From Streptomyces resistomycificus (lineage in GTDB: Bacteria; Actinomycetota; Actinomycetes; Streptomycetales; Streptomycetaceae): 64,000 bases of DNA. Location: the NCBI RefSeq assembly GCF_001514265.1, contig NZ_KQ948989.1, forward strand, positions 310,001-374,000, read 5' to 3'. This document shows, in pieces, positions 1 to 8,514 of the stretch. Position 1 is the stretch's first letter. Every line of letters begins with the position of its first letter. Position numbers and translations under genes: made by a program. The notes beneath the pieces were generated by a model. The model worked only from the letters and a program-made list of their open reading frames with translations. It made no database searches and was not told where the DNA came from.

Positions 1-518
1 CAGGCCGGGAGATCCTTGGTCACCACCGCACCGGCACCGATCACGCAATGGTCACCGATGGTCACGCCGTCCACCACGACCACGTGCGAGCCGATCCACA
101 CGTCGTCGCCGATCGTGATCCCCCGGCTGGTGAGCGGCTGTTGGAAGACGGGACGGTCGGGTGCCATGGAGTGGTTGAAGCCGAGCAGCGAGGTGTGCGC
201 CCCGACCCGTACACCGTTGCCGAGGCTGACGGTGCCTCGCACGATGGCGTACGGGTTCAGCGTGCAGTCCGAGCCGGTGGTCAACTCCCCTGTGACATAG
301 GCATGAGCGGCGATGTAGGAGTCGTCGCCGAGCCGCAGCAAGTCCGGGAAAACCGCGGCGGACTCGGCGACGTAGCACCGCTCCCCGACCTCGCTGTCCC
401 CACCGATCTCCCGCTGCCGCTCCCGTTGAGCGACGCGCTGCTCCTCGGCCGCCTCATCGGCGAACAGCCAGGGACAGTGGTCGAAGCGCCGTACATCTTG
501 TTGCTGGTGTTGATCCAC
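1..518 (-). CDS. Hexapeptide-repeat acyltransferase (partial, C-terminus outside window)
   Basis: Leftward gene cut off by the left edge; about 172 residues are visible. From about residue 45 the protein shows repeated [LIV]-G-x-x hexapeptides of the left-handed parallel beta-helix fold. There is a loop with N-H-S-M near residue 113 and a late stretch [11 protein letters not shown]...[15 protein letters not shown], typical of acetyl/acyltransferases of the maltose/galactoside acetyltransferase type; such enzymes usually transfer an acetyl group from acetyl-CoA to a sugar or similar acceptor. I chose GTG at 518 because the frame is closed by a stop 15 nt upstream and a GAGG lies about 9 nt before it. 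The acceptor cannot be read from the sequence. The N-terminal 40 residues are polar, Gln/Glu-rich and unlike the repeats. Confidence 0.75.
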   Translation of the reverse strand, partial: MDQHQQQDVRRFDHCPWLFADEAAEEQRVAQRERQREIGGDSEVGERCYVAESAAVFPDLLRLGDDSYIAAHAYVTGELTTGSDCTLNPYAIVRGTVSLGNGVRVGAHTSLLGFNHSMAPDRPVFQQPLTSRGITIGDDVWIGSHVVVVDGVTIGDHCVIGAGAVVTKDLPA

Positions 519-584
519 GGGGGGAAACCTCGGTTAGGGGAGCACGCTGCGGAAAAGGGGTCCGGGTGCCCACGGCTCATTGTT

Positions 585-624
585 CAGGTGCCCAGGTGCC
601 CAGGTGCCCAGGTGCCCAGGTGCC
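585..624. repeat. Five perfect tandem copies of an 8-bp unit, in a gene-free gap
   Basis: CAGGTGCC is repeated five times without interruption. It lies in the 340-bp interval 519-858 between the acyltransferase start and the dgoD stop, where I see no convincing gene. The unit length is not a multiple of three, so it is probably a slippage-prone intergenic repeat and not coding. Confidence 0.9.
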
Positions 625-858
625 GCATCGCGGGTGTCAGCCGTTCCTGGAGCGGAACCGTCGATGTGTGATCAACGGGCACCGACGGTGAGCGCGGGCC
701 TGTTCGCTCTCGGGGCCGGCCTGGACGCCGGCGATGACGAACGAGCCGCAGCCTGGCACGGTCGTACGGTCCTCGACCGCGGCCCCGGGGCCGTCTGGGT
801 GCACGCCCCCGGGGCCGGTCACCGCGTGATGCGACCGTCCGGGCGGGCCCTGCCTCGG

Positions 859-2004
859 CTACCAGGAGGCCAGTGAGCCGTCGGCGTTGCGCCAGACCGG
901 GTTGCGCCAGCGGTGGCCGCGTTCGGCGGCGGAGCGGACCGCGTCCTCGTCGATGGTGATGCCGAGGCCGGGGGCGGTGGGGCGGTCGATGTAGCCGTCG
1001 CGGAAGGTGAAGGGAGTGGTGTCGGCGAGGTAGTCCAGCAGCCCGCTGCTGTCGCCGTAGCCGATGCCCAGCGCCTGTTCCTGGATGAGGAAGTTGGGTG
1101 TCGCGAAGTCGAGTTGGAGGCTGGCCGCGAGGGCGATCGGGCCGAGCGGGCAGTGTGGAGCCACCATGACGTCGTACGCCTCGGCCATCGCGGCGATGCG
1201 GCGGGTCTCGGAGATGCCTCCGGCGTGGCTGATGTCGGGCTGGGCCACGGCGATTCCGTCGGAGAGCACCGAGCGGAAGTCCCAGCGGGAGTACAGCCGT
1301 TCGCCGGTGGCGATGGGGATGGAGGTGGAGCGAACCACGGCGCCGAGGTCCTGGGAGAACTCCGGCAGCACGGGCTCTTCGACGAAGAGCGGCAGGAGCG
1401 GCTCCAGGAGCGGCAGGACGCGACGGGACATCGCCCCGCTGAACCGGCCGTGGAAGTCCAGCGCCAGGTCACGCTCCGGCCCGATGGCCTCACGGACCGC
1501 GCTCACCCCTTCCACGATGGCGTTGATCGCGGCGGGAGTGGCGAGCGGCTCCAGATGTCCGCACGGGTTCAGCTTGACCGCCGTCATGCCCTTGGCGACC
1601 TGCGAGGCCGCCGACTCGGCCAGCTCCTCGGGGGTTTCGCCGCCGACCCAGCCGTAGACGCGCACCCGGTCGCGCACGTGGCCGCCGAGCAGCTGGTGGA
1701 CCGGGACGCCGTGGGTCTTGCCCGCGATGTCCCACAGGGCCTGGTCGATGCCGGCCAGGGCGCTGTTCAGGACGACTCCGCCGCGGTAGAAGCCACTCTT
1801 GGCGAGTACCTGCCAGTGCTCCTCGATCCGGGCCGGGTCCTGGCCGAGCAGGTAGTCGAACATCTCCTCTACGCAGCGGGCGACGGTGTGGGCCTTGCCC
1901 TCGACTATGGGTTCGCCCCAGCCGGAGATTCCCTCGTCGGTGTCGACGCGCAGGAAGAGCCAGCGTGGCTCGACGAGGAAGAGTTCGTATCCAGTGATCT
2001 TCAT
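859..2004 (-). CDS. dgoD: D-galactonate dehydratase (enolase superfamily)
   Basis: 381 aa. It should dehydrate D-galactonate to 2-keto-3-deoxy-D-galactonate in the cytosol. The sequence resembles E. coli DgoD along its whole length: MKIT start, TDEG..GWGEP, AGIDQALWDI near residue 90, the metal-binding LDFHGR and VEEPVL segments, GERLYSR, QPDISHAGGI and APHCPLGPIALA with the catalytic histidine, then a W-R-N-P C-terminal motif. An ATG at 2004 is preceded by GGAGG at 8 nt. It is the last gene of the leftward lacI-SDR-dgoD group, 245 bp after the SDR gene; that gap holds no gene I can see. The divergent operon supplies the kinase and aldolase for its product. A sister aldonate substrate cannot be excluded. 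Confidence 0.9.
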   Translation of the reverse strand: MKITGYELFLVEPRWLFLRVDTDEGISGWGEPIVEGKAHTVARCVEEMFDYLLGQDPARIEEHWQVLAKSGFYRGGVVLNSALAGIDQALWDIAGKTHGVPVHQLLGGHVRDRVRVYGWVGGETPEELAESAASQVAKGMTAVKLNPCGHLEPLATPAAINAIVEGVSAVREAIGPERDLALDFHGRFSGAMSRRVLPLLEPLLPLFVEEPVLPEFSQDLGAVVRSTSIPIATGERLYSRWDFRSVLSDGIAVAQPDISHAGGISETRRIAAMAEAYDVMVAPHCPLGPIALAASLQLDFATPNFLIQEQALGIGYGDSSGLLDYLADTTPFTFRDGYIDRPTAPGLGITIDEDAVRSAAERGHRWRNPVWRNADGSLASW

Positions 2005-2249
2005 GGGGTGGACCTCCGGGTCCTGTGCTGTGTGCGGCCTGGTGCGCGGCCGGGGCTCGGTGGTGGATAGGCGGGTTCGGTCGCGGTCGGGGTGCGAGCG
2101 CGGGAGACCGCTCGCCCGGGGGAGGGAGGAGGGAGACGGTGGTGCGAGGAAGGGATGCTGTGCGGGACGTGCGGGGGAGAGGGGAGAGGACGACAGCCCG
2201 GGGGGCGGTCGGTCACCCGGCACGGGTAACGCCCGGAGGTCTACTCCTG

Positions 2250-3017
2250 CTACTCCTGGGAGGTGATGCTGCGGCCTCCGTCCACGAGCAGGTTCTGGCC
2301 CGTGACGAAGGAAGCGTCCTCGGAGGCGAGGAAGGCCACGGCGGCGGCGATGTCCTCGGGGGCTCCGAGCCTGCCGACCGGCGTGCGCGCGATGGTCTGC
2401 GCCTTGTACTCCGGGGGAGTGTCGGCCCACAGGGCGGTCACCACGGCTCCGGGCAGGACGGAGTTGAACCTGATCCGACCCCCGTACTCGACGGCCAACT
2501 GGCGTACCAGGGCGTCGATCCCGCCCTTGGCCGCCGCGTACGCGGGGAAGCCCTTGAACCCGATGGCCGCGTGCACGGACGAGGTGATCACGACCGCGCC
2601 CTTGGCAGCCCTGAGCAGGGGCACCGCCGCCCGGACGCCGTAGAAGACGGAGTCGAGGCAGAGCCGTAGTTGATCGTGCCAGGCGGCGTCGTCGAGTTCG
2701 TGGGCCGCTCCGGGCAGGTTGCGGCCCACGTTGAGGTGGAGCGCGTCGAGGCGCCCGGTCCAGGACTCGGCCACGGCGACGGTCACGGCCCATTGCTGCG
2801 GCGAGGTGACGTCCAGCGTCCGGTCCTGTGCCCGCCCGCCCCCCGCGCGAATCTCCTCGGCCACCTGACGGGCGGCCTCGGCATCCACATCGGTGACGAG
2901 GACGGACGCTCCCTCCGCCGCCAGCCGACGGGCGGTCGCCGCCCCGATGCCGGAGGCGGCCCCGGTGAGCAGGGCCGTGCGGCCGGTGAAACGTGCCGGT
3001 GCGGCGGCGACGGTCAT
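2250..3017 (-). CDS. Short-chain dehydrogenase/reductase, probable sugar 1-dehydrogenase
   Basis: 255 aa, classical SDR length. The N-terminal dinucleotide-binding motif is GAASGIG (about residues 19-25). A D-V-D follows the second strand, fitting a preference for NAD. The catalytic Ser lies in ITSSVH and the Y-A-A-A-K pair sits near residues 160-164; the C-terminus has GQNLLVDGG. The usual NNAG is LNVG here, a modest deviation. It overlaps the upstream regulator by 4 nt, so they are co-translated. Next to dgoD and across from a lactonase, oxidation of an aldose (galactose is the best guess) to its lactone is the likely role. That substrate is inferred from context. Confidence 0.85.
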   Translation of the reverse strand: MTVAAAPARFTGRTALLTGAASGIGAATARRLAAEGASVLVTDVDAEAARQVAEEIRAGGGRAQDRTLDVTSPQQWAVTVAVAESWTGRLDALHLNVGRNLPGAAHELDDAAWHDQLRLCLDSVFYGVRAAVPLLRAAKGAVVITSSVHAAIGFKGFPAYAAAKGGIDALVRQLAVEYGGRIRFNSVLPGAVVTALWADTPPEYKAQTIARTPVGRLGAPEDIAAAVAFLASEDASFVTGQNLLVDGGRSITSQE

Positions 3018-4063
3018 GGCGTTCCTCCTGGTTCTGCCGGTCCGGCCGTGGAGCCACGCAGCACCAGCCGCGGCTCGGTCGGTACGACGACGTCTCCCGT
3101 CGGCCTGTTCTCGATGGTGGCCACCAAGGCGTCCACGGCGGCGGTCCCCAGCTCGTACAGGGGCATCGCGACGGTGGTCAGCGGGGGATGGAGGTGCGCG
3201 GCCACGGGCAGGTCGTCGTTGCCGACCACGGAGATGTCCTCAGGGATCCTGAGGCCCAGCTCCCTGATCGCCGCCATGGCGCCTATGGCCTGGGCGAGCG
3301 AGCTGGTGTAGAGGGCGGTGACCGGCGGGCGCGTACCTCCGGCGGCGGGACGCAGCAGTTCCCGCGCGGCGGCGCCGCCGCCGTCCTCGGTGAAGTCCCC
3401 GGACGCGACCGGAGCCGCGTCCAGCCCCAGGGCGCCGGCGTGGTGCAGGAAAGCCTCTTTGCGGACCTCGCTGGGGGTGATCCCGGCGGGACCCGCGATG
3501 TGGCCGACCGAGCGGTGGCCGAGGCCGTACAGGTGGTCGAGCGCGGTCACGCTGGAGCGGGCGACGTCCATGGTGACGTTCCGGCCGGAACCCTCCACGG
3601 AGCGGTTGAGGAAGACATGGGGGACCCGGCTGTGGCTCAGGGTCTCCAGCAGGGGGTGGCCGGGGCGGGCCGAGGCGATGAGCAGTCCGTCGACCCTGCT
3701 CTCCTGAACCAGGTCGTTGAAGGAGTCGTCGGCCTCCTGCCCGTCGAAGTCCTCGGCGAGCAGGGAGAGATATCCCAGCTCGCGGGCCCGCTGGTAGGCG
3801 CCGCGGGCGATGGTGACGTACGTGGGGTTGTCGAGGGCGGGGATCAGGAGCGCCAGTGCGTGAGTGCTGGCGCCGGCCAGGGCGCGGGCCCCGGAGTGTG
3901 GTCGGTAGCCGAGTGCCTCGGCGGCCTCGTGGACGCGCCGGCGCGTCTCCGGCCGAACCATCAGGTCCTCTCGGCCGTTGAGCACCTTGGACACGGTGGC
4001 TTTGGAGACCCCGGCCGCGTGTGCCACATCCACGAGCCTGGCCCGTACGGGCTGTTCCGGCAC
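3014..4063 (-). CDS. LacI-family transcriptional regulator of the sugar locus
   Basis: 349 aa. The N-terminal helix-turn-helix and hinge helix read LVDVAHAAGVSKATVSKVLN up to EAAEALGYRP (residues about 10-58), followed by a periplasmic-binding-protein-like effector domain (ALLIPALDNPTY, VDGLLIASA, HVFLNRS, VVGNDDLP). GTG at 4063 has GAGGGGAA just upstream. It is transcribed divergently from the ABC transporter/catabolic operon and with the SDR gene. It therefore probably represses both sides until a sugar or sugar-acid ligand binds. A pair of inverted ACCGGTTTC sites in the shared promoter region is the natural candidate operator. Confidence 0.9.
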   Translation of the reverse strand: MPEQPVRARLVDVAHAAGVSKATVSKVLNGREDLMVRPETRRRVHEAAEALGYRPHSGARALAGASTHALALLIPALDNPTYVTIARGAYQRARELGYLSLLAEDFDGQEADDSFNDLVQESRVDGLLIASARPGHPLLETLSHSRVPHVFLNRSVEGSGRNVTMDVARSSVTALDHLYGLGHRSVGHIAGPAGITPSEVRKEAFLHHAGALGLDAAPVASGDFTEDGGGAAARELLRPAAGGTRPPVTALYTSSLAQAIGAMAAIRELGLRIPEDISVVGNDDLPVAAHLHPPLTTVAMPLYELGTAAVDALVATIENRPTGDVVVPTEPRLVLRGSTAGPAEPGGTP

Positions 4064-4179
4064 GTGCTTCCCCTCTCCGGTGGGTGTCGCCCTGGTCCGC
4101 TGGTACGAGCCGAGGGTGGCGCGTTCTGACCTCTTGACACCTTCTGGCGACGCAACCTAACGTTCGCCGAAGTTTCAGT

Positions 4180-4240
4180 CAACCGGTTTCCCTGGACGGA
4201 AATAAGCGATACGTCTGGGCAGAGCCCAAGAAACCGGTCA
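4180..4240. promoter_or_regulatory. Candidate LacI-family operator pair in the divergent promoter region
   Basis: The 461-bp gap 4064-4524 between the regulator and the transporter operon contains ACCGGTTTC at 4182-4190 and its reverse complement GAAACCGGT at 4230-4238. The first sits in a perfect AACCGGTT palindrome (4181-4188). Paired palindromes with a central CG are typical of LacI-family operators. An imperfect AAC...GTT dyad lies nearby at about 4160-4175. Operator function is inferred. Confidence 0.55.
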
Positions 4241-4524
4241 TGTACATCACGACAAGATATCGGCCATAACCGATGTCGAGTCGACGCGGCCATGAGGCCA
4301 GCCCTCAGGCTTACCGCGGACGCGACCACCGTCGCACTCGCGGTCCCTCGACACCGTTATGGCAACCGTCCACGCAGACGATCGCACCCGGTCCAGGGCA
4401 TCTCGCACCACTGCCGAGTCGGCCGGCGTCGCAGCCGGCCGCCGTGCTCCCCGTTCGCTCCCCGCGGCAATCCCCGCATGCCGTTCCGCATGTGCCGTAC
4501 GTCCCGCATGAAAGGCCCTCAACC

Positions 4525-5883
4525 ATGCCCAAGTCGCCCATGACGTCACTTGACAGACGACGTTTCCTCGCCGTCTCCGCCGGTGCAGCACTCGGCGCGT
4601 CCGCGCTGTCCGCCTGCGCCGCCTCCGTCGACGGGAGCGGGGGCAGCGGTGGCGGAAGCGGCTCCAAGACGACGCTCACCGTGATGTCGCACGACAACGA
4701 GCTGGACAAGAAGACCATTCAGGCCGCGGAGGAGGCCCTGGGATTCGAGATCAGGTTCATCGCCTCCGACGACACCAAGCTCAACGCCATGCTGGCCGCC
4801 AAGAACCCGCCGGACCTGGTGCGCGGCCTGGGCGCGACGGACACGCCGTACTTCGCCGCACGCGGGCTGATGGAGAACCTGGACCCGTACTTCGCCAAGA
4901 GCTCGGCCCTCAAAGCCTCCGACCTCGACCCGGTCAACGACGTGTGGCGCTACGACGGCCACAAGCAGGGCGCGGGCCCGCGGTACGGCATGGCGAAGGA
5001 CTACTCGCAGGACCAGATGCTCTGGTACCGCACCGACCTGCTCGACGCCGCGAAGCTGGACCACCCGAGCGCCACCGAGCCGCTCTCGTACGACGAGTTG
5101 CTGGACCTCGGCGAGCGGCTGGTCAAGCGCCGGCTCGGCAAGGTCAGGGTGTACGGGCTCAACGCCACCGGGCTCGGCAACTTCTCGCAGCTGATGGGCA
5201 TGACGGCGTCGGCCGGCGGCAGCCTGTTCGCCGAGGACCTGGCCTCGGTCGACTTCTCCTCGCCCGAGGCGCTCAAGGCGCTGAAGTGGCTCCTGGAGTA
5301 CACGAAGGCAGACATCGGCCCGAACGTCGTCAACCCCAACCCGGACGGCTGGGACTGGCCCACCTACCAGGCCAACCGGATGGCGATCGCCTGCGACGGC
5401 TACTGGTTCGGCGGTGCGATAGGCGGGGATCCCAAGGTCGCCAAGGTTTCCCGGTTCGCCCCCGCACCCCAGCTCGGCAGCAACCGCATCAGCCCTTGCT
5501 TCAGTGCCACCGGCTACTGGATCCCCAAGAGTGCCAAGAACAAGGACGCGGCCTGGAAGTTCTTCGAGTGGTACTTCGGCGGCCAGCCCGCCAAGGACCG
5601 CGCGAGCAGCGGCTGGGGCATCCCGACGCTGAAGTCGCTGCACGCGCAGATGCCGCAGAACACCGCCTTGCAGAAGCAGGCGTTCGAGGTGCAGCAGCAG
5701 GAGCTCGACTACTTCAAGGTGCTCACGTTCAGCCCGTACATCCAGTTGGCCGCCCTGGACGCGACGCTCAGCCAGGTGCTGCCGAAGGCGGTCAGGTCGG
5801 GCACGTCGGCGGGCAAGGTGGCCGACAACCTGAACTCGCTCATGAACAACCAGATGGCCAAGGGCAAGCAGGTGCTGGGATGA
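4525..5883 (+). CDS. ABC transporter extracellular sugar-binding lipoprotein
   Basis: 452 aa. The N-terminus combines a twin-arginine-like segment (LDRRRFLAVSAGAAL) with a lipobox L-S-A-C at about residues 29-32 and a Gly/Ser-rich linker, so it is probably exported and lipid-anchored. The rest reads as a family 1 solute-binding protein: LTVMSHDNE, KNPPDLVRG, MLWYRTDLLD, YDELLDLGERL, GYWIPKSAKNKDAAWKFFEWYFGG. ATG at 4525 is chosen because AAAGG precedes it by about 10 nt; ATG at 4540 is an alternative. It opens the rightward operon. The next gene overlaps its stop (ATGA). The ligand is presumably the oligosaccharide or sugar freed by the downstream secreted glycosidases. Confidence 0.9.
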   Translation: MPKSPMTSLDRRRFLAVSAGAALGASALSACAASVDGSGGSGGGSGSKTTLTVMSHDNELDKKTIQAAEEALGFEIRFIASDDTKLNAMLAAKNPPDLVRGLGATDTPYFAARGLMENLDPYFAKSSALKASDLDPVNDVWRYDGHKQGAGPRYGMAKDYSQDQMLWYRTDLLDAAKLDHPSATEPLSYDELLDLGERLVKRRLGKVRVYGLNATGLGNFSQLMGMTASAGGSLFAEDLASVDFSSPEALKALKWLLEYTKADIGPNVVNPNPDGWDWPTYQANRMAIACDGYWFGGAIGGDPKVAKVSRFAPAPQLGSNRISPCFSATGYWIPKSAKNKDAAWKFFEWYFGGQPAKDRASSGWGIPTLKSLHAQMPQNTALQKQAFEVQQQELDYFKVLTFSPYIQLAALDATLSQVLPKAVRSGTSAGKVADNLNSLMNNQMAKGKQVLG

Positions 5884-6911
5884 GCAGCACCGGTCAGCTC
5901 ACCGCACCGGCCTCCGTGCCGGCCCCCCGGGCGGTGCCCGCCCGGGGGGCCGGGGGGCCGGGCGGCCGGTTCGGCTCGCTGCGGCAACGCAGAACCCTGT
6001 CCTTCTACGTGTTCACCGGCCCCTGGATGCTGGGCTTCCTCACCCTGACGGCGTTCCCGCTCGGATACGCGCTGTGGCTGAGCTTCACCAACTCCGACGG
6101 ACTCTCCCCGAACCCCCGCTTCGTCGGCCTGGCCAACTACCGCGAGGTCCTCACCGACCAGACCACGCTCGACTCCCTGGCCCGCACCGGTCTGTTCACC
6201 GCGTTGACGGTGCCACTGACGATCGCGGCCGGACTCGTCCTGGCGGTGATGGTGAACCAGCCTCTGCGCGGCCGTGGGATCTTCCGCACGCTGCTGTACC
6301 TGCCCGCCGTGATGCCGCCCGTCGGCGCTGGCCTCACCTTCAAGCTGATCTTCGACCGCGACTCGGGCTCGGCCAACGGCCTCCTGGACCTCTTCGGCGT
6401 CAACGGGGTGTCCTGGCTCACGGACCCCTACGCCCGCTGGGTGCTGATCGTGCTGACGATGTGGGCCGCGGGCAACATCATGATCATCTCCCTGGCGGGG
6501 TTGCAGGACATCCCGAAGGAGATCCTCGAAGCGGCCAAGGTGGACGGAGCGAGCCCCTGGCAGTCCTTCACCCGCGTCACCCTGCCCCTGCTCTCCCCGG
6601 TGCTGTTCTTCCAGGTCGTCACCGGGATCATCGGGGCGCTGCAGAGCTTCGCGCCCCTGTTCATCTCGCTCGACGCCAGCCCCCAGGGCATGGCGTCCGT
6701 ACCCCAGGACAACTTCCTGTTCATGATCCACGTTCTCACCCAGTACTTCGCCAACGGCCGTTACGGCTACGCCTCGGCCCTGCTGTGGGTGCTCTTCGCG
6801 ATCATCATGCTGCTCACCGCGCTCGTCTTCCGGCTGAGCAAGGGCGTCGTCTTCTACTCGGTGGAACCGCAGGCCGCAGGGAAGCGGCCGCGCACGTTGG
6901 GAGGCAAGTGA
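5880..6911 (+). CDS. ABC sugar transporter permease (MalF/UgpA type)
   Basis: 343 aa. A Pro/Ala/Gly-rich cytoplasmic lead of about 35 residues is followed by six predicted membrane segments, beginning SFYVFTGPWMLGFLTLTAFPLGYALWL written here in part only. The conserved EAA loop that contacts the ATPase appears as EILEAAKVDGASPWQSF (about residues 215-231), then TLPLLSPV. Its start overlaps the binding-protein stop by 4 nt and its stop shares one base with the next ATG. No ATP-binding subunit is encoded in this locus, as is usual in streptomycetes where a shared MsiK-type ATPase serves many sugar importers. Confidence 0.92.
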   Translation: MSSTGQLTAPASVPAPRAVPARGAGGPGGRFGSLRQRRTLSFYVFTGPWMLGFLTLTAFPLGYALWLSFTNSDGLSPNPRFVGLANYREVLTDQTTLDSLARTGLFTALTVPLTIAAGLVLAVMVNQPLRGRGIFRTLLYLPAVMPPVGAGLTFKLIFDRDSGSANGLLDLFGVNGVSWLTDPYARWVLIVLTMWAAGNIMIISLAGLQDIPKEILEAAKVDGASPWQSFTRVTLPLLSPVLFFQVVTGIIGALQSFAPLFISLDASPQGMASVPQDNFLFMIHVLTQYFANGRYGYASALLWVLFAIIMLLTALVFRLSKGVVFYSVEPQAAGKRPRTLGGK

Positions 6912-7732
6912 TGGTGTTTCCCCGGCGCACCGCGCTCTACATGCTCCTGGTGGGACTCGTCGTCCTCTTCCTCAGCCCCTTCGGCTGGCTCCTGATCACC
7001 GCCTTCAAGGACGCCTCGGAGCTGCGAGCCCTGCCCATCCACTGGTGGCCGCACCGGCCGAGCCTGGGCAACTTCCAGCAGGCCCTGTCCTTCTGGCCGT
7101 ACCTCGGCTACGCCCGCAACTCGCTGATGCTCTCCACGCTCTACGCGGTGCTGGCGACACTCGCCTCCGCCTGGGCCGGTTACGGCTTCGCGCGGCTGGA
7201 GGCACCGGGCAAGCGGGTGATCTTCGGTGTGCTGCTGTCGACGATGATGCTGCCGCACATCATCACCCTCGTCCCGACCTACCTGCTGTTCGCCAAGATC
7301 GGCCTGCTCAACACCTACATGCCGTGGGTGCTGTGGGGGTTGTGCGGCGCGCCCTACCTGATCTTCCTGTTCCGGCAGTTCTTCGCGAACATGCCGAAGG
7401 AACTGGAGGAGGCGGCGATCGTCGATGGCTGCGGGCAGATCCGCATCTTCTGGCGGATCTTCCTGCCCCAGTCCTGGCCGGTCATCGCCACCAGCCTGAT
7501 CCTGTCCTTCAGTTGGACCTGGGGCGACTGGATCGCACCCGCCCTGCTGCTGGACGACGACCGCACCACGCTCGCCGTCCGGCTCGCGAAGGGCTACTTC
7601 ACCCAGCACGGCGAGCCGCTGAACAACCTCGTCGCGGCGGGCACCGTGATGTACGTCGTCCCCGTGCTCGCCCTCTTCCTGATCATGCAACGCGGATTCG
7701 TCTCCGGCATCGCCACGTCCGGACTGAAGTGA
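6911..7732 (+). CDS. ABC sugar transporter permease (MalG/UgpE type)
   Basis: 273 aa. It begins with a short basic N-terminus and a long hydrophobic helix (ALYMLLVGLVVLFLSPFGWL), and has six predicted membrane segments. The EAA loop is ELEEAAIVDGCGQIRIFWRI (around residue 165), followed by LPQSWPVIATSLI. TGATG coupling with the preceding permease implies equimolar production. It is the last transporter gene. Downstream, 66 nt separate it from a very small ORF that leads into the aldolase. Confidence 0.92.
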   Translation: MVFPRRTALYMLLVGLVVLFLSPFGWLLITAFKDASELRALPIHWWPHRPSLGNFQQALSFWPYLGYARNSLMLSTLYAVLATLASAWAGYGFARLEAPGKRVIFGVLLSTMMLPHIITLVPTYLLFAKIGLLNTYMPWVLWGLCGAPYLIFLFRQFFANMPKELEEAAIVDGCGQIRIFWRIFLPQSWPVIATSLILSFSWTWGDWIAPALLLDDDRTTLAVRLAKGYFTQHGEPLNNLVAAGTVMYVVPVLALFLIMQRGFVSGIATSGLK

Positions 7733-7798
7733 CCGACGCCCGGGCGGAACCGGCCGGCAAACACTCACTCAACGGACCCACTCGCAAAGGAACCTCCC

Positions 7799-7846
7799 AT
7801 GACCGACTCCCAGGGCACCGGCACACGCCCACAGGTGGTGGGGTGA
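7799..7846 (+). CDS. 15-codon upstream ORF, translationally coupled to the aldolase
   Basis: A 15-codon ORF (MTDSQGTGTRPQVVG) starts with ATG at 7799 behind a clear AAAGGA at 7 nt. It ends with TGA that overlaps the aldolase ATG as TGATG. It has no recognisable domain. The good ribosome site lies before this ORF, while the aldolase itself has only a weak G-rich stretch, so ribosomes probably reach the aldolase by reinitiation. It may be a short leader or the stub of a deleted gene. Translation is inferred only from layout. Confidence 0.4.
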   Translation: MTDSQGTGTRPQVVG

Positions 7847-8514
7847 TGGAGCGCCCTCCCCTCACCCCGCAGCTCGGCCGGACCCGGGTCATGGCCATCC
7901 TCCGGTCGGCCGACGCCTCCGGGCTGCCCGCCGTGGCACGGGCCCTCGCGGCCGGCGGCGTCACCTGCCTCGAGGTAACCCTCACCACCCCGGGCGCCCT
8001 CGACTCCCTGGCCCGCATCAGGGATGCCCTCGGCCCCGACGTCGCGGTCGGCGCGGGCACCGTGATCACGGGCGACCAGGCCAGGGACGCCCTGGCGGCG
8101 GGAGCGGAGTTCCTGGTCGCCCCCGTCGTGGACACCGCCGTCGTCCGGAACGCGGCGGACCGGGGTGTCCCGTGCTACCCGGGCGCCTGGACACCGACCG
8201 AGGTGTCCCAGGCGTGGCAGGCGGGTGCCGCCGCCGTCAAGCTGTTCCCCGCGAGCACGGGCGGCCCCGCCCACCTGCGGCAGCTGCGAGCGCCCCTGCC
8301 CGACATCCCACTCGTCGCCGTCGGCGGAGTCGGCATCGAAGAGGCACGGGACTACCTGGATGCGGGCGCCTGTGCGGTCGGTATCGGCTCGCCGCTGCTG
8401 CGCGGGGCGGACCAGGACCCGACTCCGCAGGCACTGGACGCCCTCACCACGCGGGCGCGCACCCTGCTGGAGGCGGTAGGGATCACCGCACGGGCCGGGG
8501 AGGCGAGCGCGTGA
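7846..8514 (+). CDS. KDPG/KDPGal aldolase (Eda/DgoA family)
   Basis: 222 aa. It should cleave 2-keto-3-deoxy-6-phospho-sugar acids to pyruvate and glyceraldehyde 3-phosphate. Family signatures are RVMAILR near the N-terminus, CLEVTLTTPGAL with the catalytic glutamate, VGAGTV, FLVAPVVD, and the Schiff-base lysine in AAAVKLFPAS. The phosphate-binding region is VAVGGVG...AVGIGSPLL. The length matches the family. It starts within TGATG of the preceding short ORF and overlaps the kinase by 4 nt. Whether it prefers the gluconate or galactonate epimer cannot be seen, but dgoD across the promoter favours the galacto form. Confidence 0.9.
   Translation: MERPPLTPQLGRTRVMAILRSADASGLPAVARALAAGGVTCLEVTLTTPGALDSLARIRDALGPDVAVGAGTVITGDQARDALAAGAEFLVAPVVDTAVVRNAADRGVPCYPGAWTPTEVSQAWQAGAAAVKLFPASTGGPAHLRQLRAPLPDIPLVAVGGVGIEEARDYLDAGACAVGIGSPLLRGADQDPTPQALDALTTRARTLLEAVGITARAGEASA

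Noticed and set aside
637..822. A 61-codon reverse frame in the gap before dgoD
   Set aside because: No ribosome site, no recognisable sequence, and composition like random high-G+C DNA.
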